Shown here: positions 62,359 through 64,000 of the stretch, piece after piece
How the letters are laid out: every line of letters starts with the position of its first letter
Numbering within the stretch: the stretch's first letter is position 1
NCBI RefSeq assembly: GCF_004209775.1
Contig: NZ_CP035914.1
Location: 868,001-932,000, forward strand
DNA from: Synechococcus sp. WH 8101
GTDB lineage: Bacteria > Cyanobacteriota > Cyanobacteriia > PCC-6307 > Cyanobiaceae
Reading direction: 5' to 3'
DNA: 64,000 bases
Made by a program: the position numbers and the translations under genes
The notes under the pieces: generated by a model
Told to the model about the DNA's origin: nothing
The model's database searches: none
Seen by the model: the letters and a program-made list of their open reading frames with translations, nothing else

Positions 62359-63260
62359 CGCCAGCTGCTCGTTTCACTGGCATCGGCACCGCTGCTGTTG
62401 CCCCCGGGCCATTCGGTGTCGAGATAGCTGATGCCATTGCGGTCGAACGGCGTGGCCTTGAGCCGCTCGGTTTCCAGATCGGTAGTGCCCATGGCGGTGA
62501 TCAATCCACCGAGTTCCATCGGCCCTAGATCGGTTTTGAGATTGCGCCCTGCGGCCGTGATCAGGGCGGGTAGGCGCACCAGATTTTCCGGTCGTTTCAG
62601 CGAACTGAACAAACTCTTGAGCACCAGTTGTTGGCGCGCGAGCCGGCCTAAATCGCCTTCGCCGTCGTGGCGCCAGCGCAGAAAACCCTCCAGATCTCGT
62701 CCTTTGAGGGTCTGCGGTCCCGGTTGAAGATCAATCTCCAGCCCCTGCGAGCGGTCGAGGTAATACAACCGCTTGGGTACATCCACCCGCACGCCGCCCA
62801 CCAGCTCACCCATGGTGCGGATGCCTTCCAGGTTCACCAGGATGTGGTGTTGGATCGGTCGCCCCATCAGCCGCGAGAGCTCCTGCTTCACCGCCTCCGC
62901 GCCACCCCGGGCATAGAGGGCGTTGACCTTCATCGGGCCGAAATTGCGCGAATCGATGTAGCTGTCTCTAGGGATCTGGGTGATGCGGGTTTCGCCGTTC
63001 TCCACCCGGATGGTGAAGATCGCATCGGTGTTGCCGCCACCGGCATCCATGCCGAGCACCACCACTTCTCTGTTGCCGAAGCCCGACCAGGCGGCGAAGG
63101 GATTGCTGATTGGCAGCAAGGAGTCACCGGCTTCCGTTGCGGGTCCCGGTGCTAAGGAGCGTCGCAGGGGGATGGAAAGCAGCAACCCCGCACCCAGGCC
63201 GATGCTCACGGCGATGAGCAGGGAACGGGCGGCTGTTGGCCTTGGGTACGGCGCTTTCAT
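62340..63260 (-). CDS. LytR-CpsA-Psr (LCP) family protein
   Basis: 306 residues. A TM anchor (about 13-31) is followed by an LCP domain with better-kept catalytic residues than the copy at 28744: 'VVVLGMDAGGGNTDAIFTIRVENGETRITQIPRDSYID', 'GPMKVNALYARGGAEAVKQELSRLMG' and 'LEGFLRWRHDGEGDLGRLARQQLVLKSL'. The Arg/Asp set (IPRDS, RWRHDGEGDLGR) binds the polyprenyl diphosphate. It probably transfers a glycopolymer to the cell surface. Its upstream region 63261-63290 has an A-rich (AAGAAAAGAAAAAGG on the minus strand) leader. Confidence 0.9.
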   Translation of the reverse strand: MKAPYPRPTAARSLLIAVSIGLGAGLLLSIPLRRSLAPGPATEAGDSLLPISNPFAAWSGFGNREVVVLGMDAGGGNTDAIFTIRVENGETRITQIPRDSYIDSRNFGPMKVNALYARGGAEAVKQELSRLMGRPIQHHILVNLEGIRTMGELVGGVRVDVPKRLYYLDRSQGLEIDLQPGPQTLKGRDLEGFLRWRHDGEGDLGRLARQQLVLKSLFSSLKRPENLVRLPALITAAGRNLKTDLGPMELGGLITAMGTTDLETERLKATPFDRNGISYLDTEWPGGNSSGADASETSSWRYRVLF

Positions 63261-63334
63261 CGGCCAACTTTAGCCATGCCTTTTTCTTTTCTTAAGCTTG
63301 GTCTCCAGCGCTGCTGGCGTCGTGTTGCAGCGGT

Positions 63335-64000
63335 TCAATGCAGGGGCTCGCTGATCACCATGGTGGGGCAAGCGAGCTGGCGGATGAGGCCACTGGTGCG
63401 ATCGCTTGCCGGGATGGGCAAGCCGGCCACCCGGCGGCGCTGGGAGCGGAGAATCACCAGATCATGGTGGCGGCTGGAGCGTTCGATCATCTGGTCGATG
63501 CCTGGCCCTTGCACCAGATGGATGCGGATGCGCTCGTGCGATTCCCCTGGGGGATGCCAGCGCCGCAGTTCCCGTTCGATCCATTGGCGATCGTGGCGGC
63601 TGAAACGGGGATCAACGATGTGCAGCAGGGTGATCACCCCTGAGGCTCCGCCCCCGCCATGGTTCAGCAGGCGCTGCGCCAGTTCGAACTGCTCGCGCGC
63701 GCTGGCGGACAAGTCCTTGATCGGGACGAGGATCCGTTGCAGCTCTTCCGGATCCCGTCCGGCCAGATTCACCACCACCACAGGACAGTGGGCGCTGCGG
63801 CAGACCCCATCCACCAGATCACCGAACAGCCACTGGCGCAGTTTGTCGGGCTGTCCTGTCCCGATCAGCAGCAGATCGGCCCCCTGTTCCAGGGCGCTGC
63901 GACTCATGCCACCGGCGATGTCTTCATCCAGCCGCAGCAGGCAGTGCGTCGGCACCCCAAGGGTGGATCCGATGGCCGTGGCCTGTGCCAGTCGCTCTCT
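63335..64000 (-). CDS. Protein with tandem universal-stress (UspA) domains, C-terminal part (partial)
   Basis: The frame is open through the right end of the window, so the start lies outside. One UspA-like unit ends at 'SALEQGADLLLIGTGQPDKLRQWLFGDLVDGVCRSAHCPVVVV'. A second begins 'QRILVPIKDLSASAREQFELAQRLLNHGG' and ends 'HHDLVILRSQRRRVAGLPIPASDRTSGLIRQLACPTMVIS'. The Gly motif of the nucleotide site is partly kept in the first unit. In cyanobacteria such tails occur on ion antiporters or channels as well as in stand-alone Usp proteins; which applies here cannot be seen. Confidence 0.8.
   Translation of the reverse strand, partial: RERLAQATAIGSTLGVPTHCLLRLDEDIAGGMSRSALEQGADLLLIGTGQPDKLRQWLFGDLVDGVCRSAHCPVVVVNLAGRDPEELQRILVPIKDLSASAREQFELAQRLLNHGGGGASGVITLLHIVDPRFSRHDRQWIERELRRWHPPGESHERIRIHLVQGPGIDQMIERSSRHHDLVILRSQRRRVAGLPIPASDRTSGLIRQLACPTMVISEPLH

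Overview
The window is a dense stretch of chromosome from a phycobilisome-containing marine picocyanobacterium (Synechococcus/Cyanobium type). By eye it is roughly two thirds G+C. The evidence for the lineage is a ferredoxin-NADP reductase with a CpcD-like phycobilisome-binding domain, a plant-type ferredoxin, CyanoP/PsbP, OpcA next to Zwf, a SasA clock kinase, cyanobacterial ClpC, a BciB-type 8-vinyl reductase and a group 2 sigma factor. The CpcD-type FNR and the high G+C argue against Prochlorococcus. Genes are tightly packed, with many ATGA/GTGA/TTGA start-stop overlaps and short convergent overlaps. No gene-free stretch exceeds 300 bases; the longest are about 190 bases upstream of clpC and about 160 bases beside tRNA-Glu.

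Layout. 1-5.9 kb: the end of leuA, an orphan sugar ABC permease, several small conserved or secreted proteins, a lone Nif11-type protein, a ferredoxin, a thiamine-binding MTH1187-type protein and a secreted protein with an HExxH motif. 5.9-12.7 kb: an RluA-type pseudouridine synthase, the 7TM-HD phosphodiesterase PgpH, folD, crtE, a divergent PAP2 protein and a RecD-like helicase. 12.7-20.6 kb (mostly minus strand): GAP-family membrane protein, CobC-like phosphatase, acylphosphatase, cbiA, opcA, zwf and petH (with a clear terminator), then a plus-strand START-domain protein. 20.6-30 kb: an AT-rich patch, tRNA-Glu, sasA, small proteins, pepN, a GHL10 glycosidase-like protein, prs and an LCP protein. 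30-41.7 kb: bciB, a frameshifted malQ, a RodZ-like protein, an RsuA/RluB pseudouridine synthase, a PhoR/PhoB-like two-component pair, a sigma factor behind a near-perfect palindrome, an AarF/ABC1 kinase, a PLP decarboxylase and cdsA. 41.7-55.7 kb: a lipid-binding protein/hydrolase/dehydrogenase operon, clpC, rimI, lysA-cdaA-uppS, bioB-trhO-(GST-DUF952)-GNAT-like, lipA and recR. 55.7-64 kb: psbP, an efflux locus (HlyD adaptor, tiny membrane protein, TolC, two FUSC proteins), MgtC, a second LCP protein and the end of a universal-stress-domain protein.

Functionally this is mainly core metabolism. Zwf-OpcA feeds the oxidative pentose phosphate pathway, with FNR next door. The c-di-AMP synthase CdaA and a PgpH-type hydrolase lie in the same window. 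SasA and PhoB/PhoR-like proteins provide clock and nutrient signalling. I did not find an unmistakable new defence or mobile system: no transposases, integrases, CRISPR arrays or rRNA. The strongest candidates for a second look are the sigma-factor palindrome with the unusual codon choice of that gene, the convergent FUSC/HlyD/TolC efflux locus with an unannotated 56-residue membrane protein, the single-base malQ frameshift in a C run, the GST-DUF952 fusion, the apparently non-canonical recR start, and the palindrome-rich AT patch next to tRNA-Glu.
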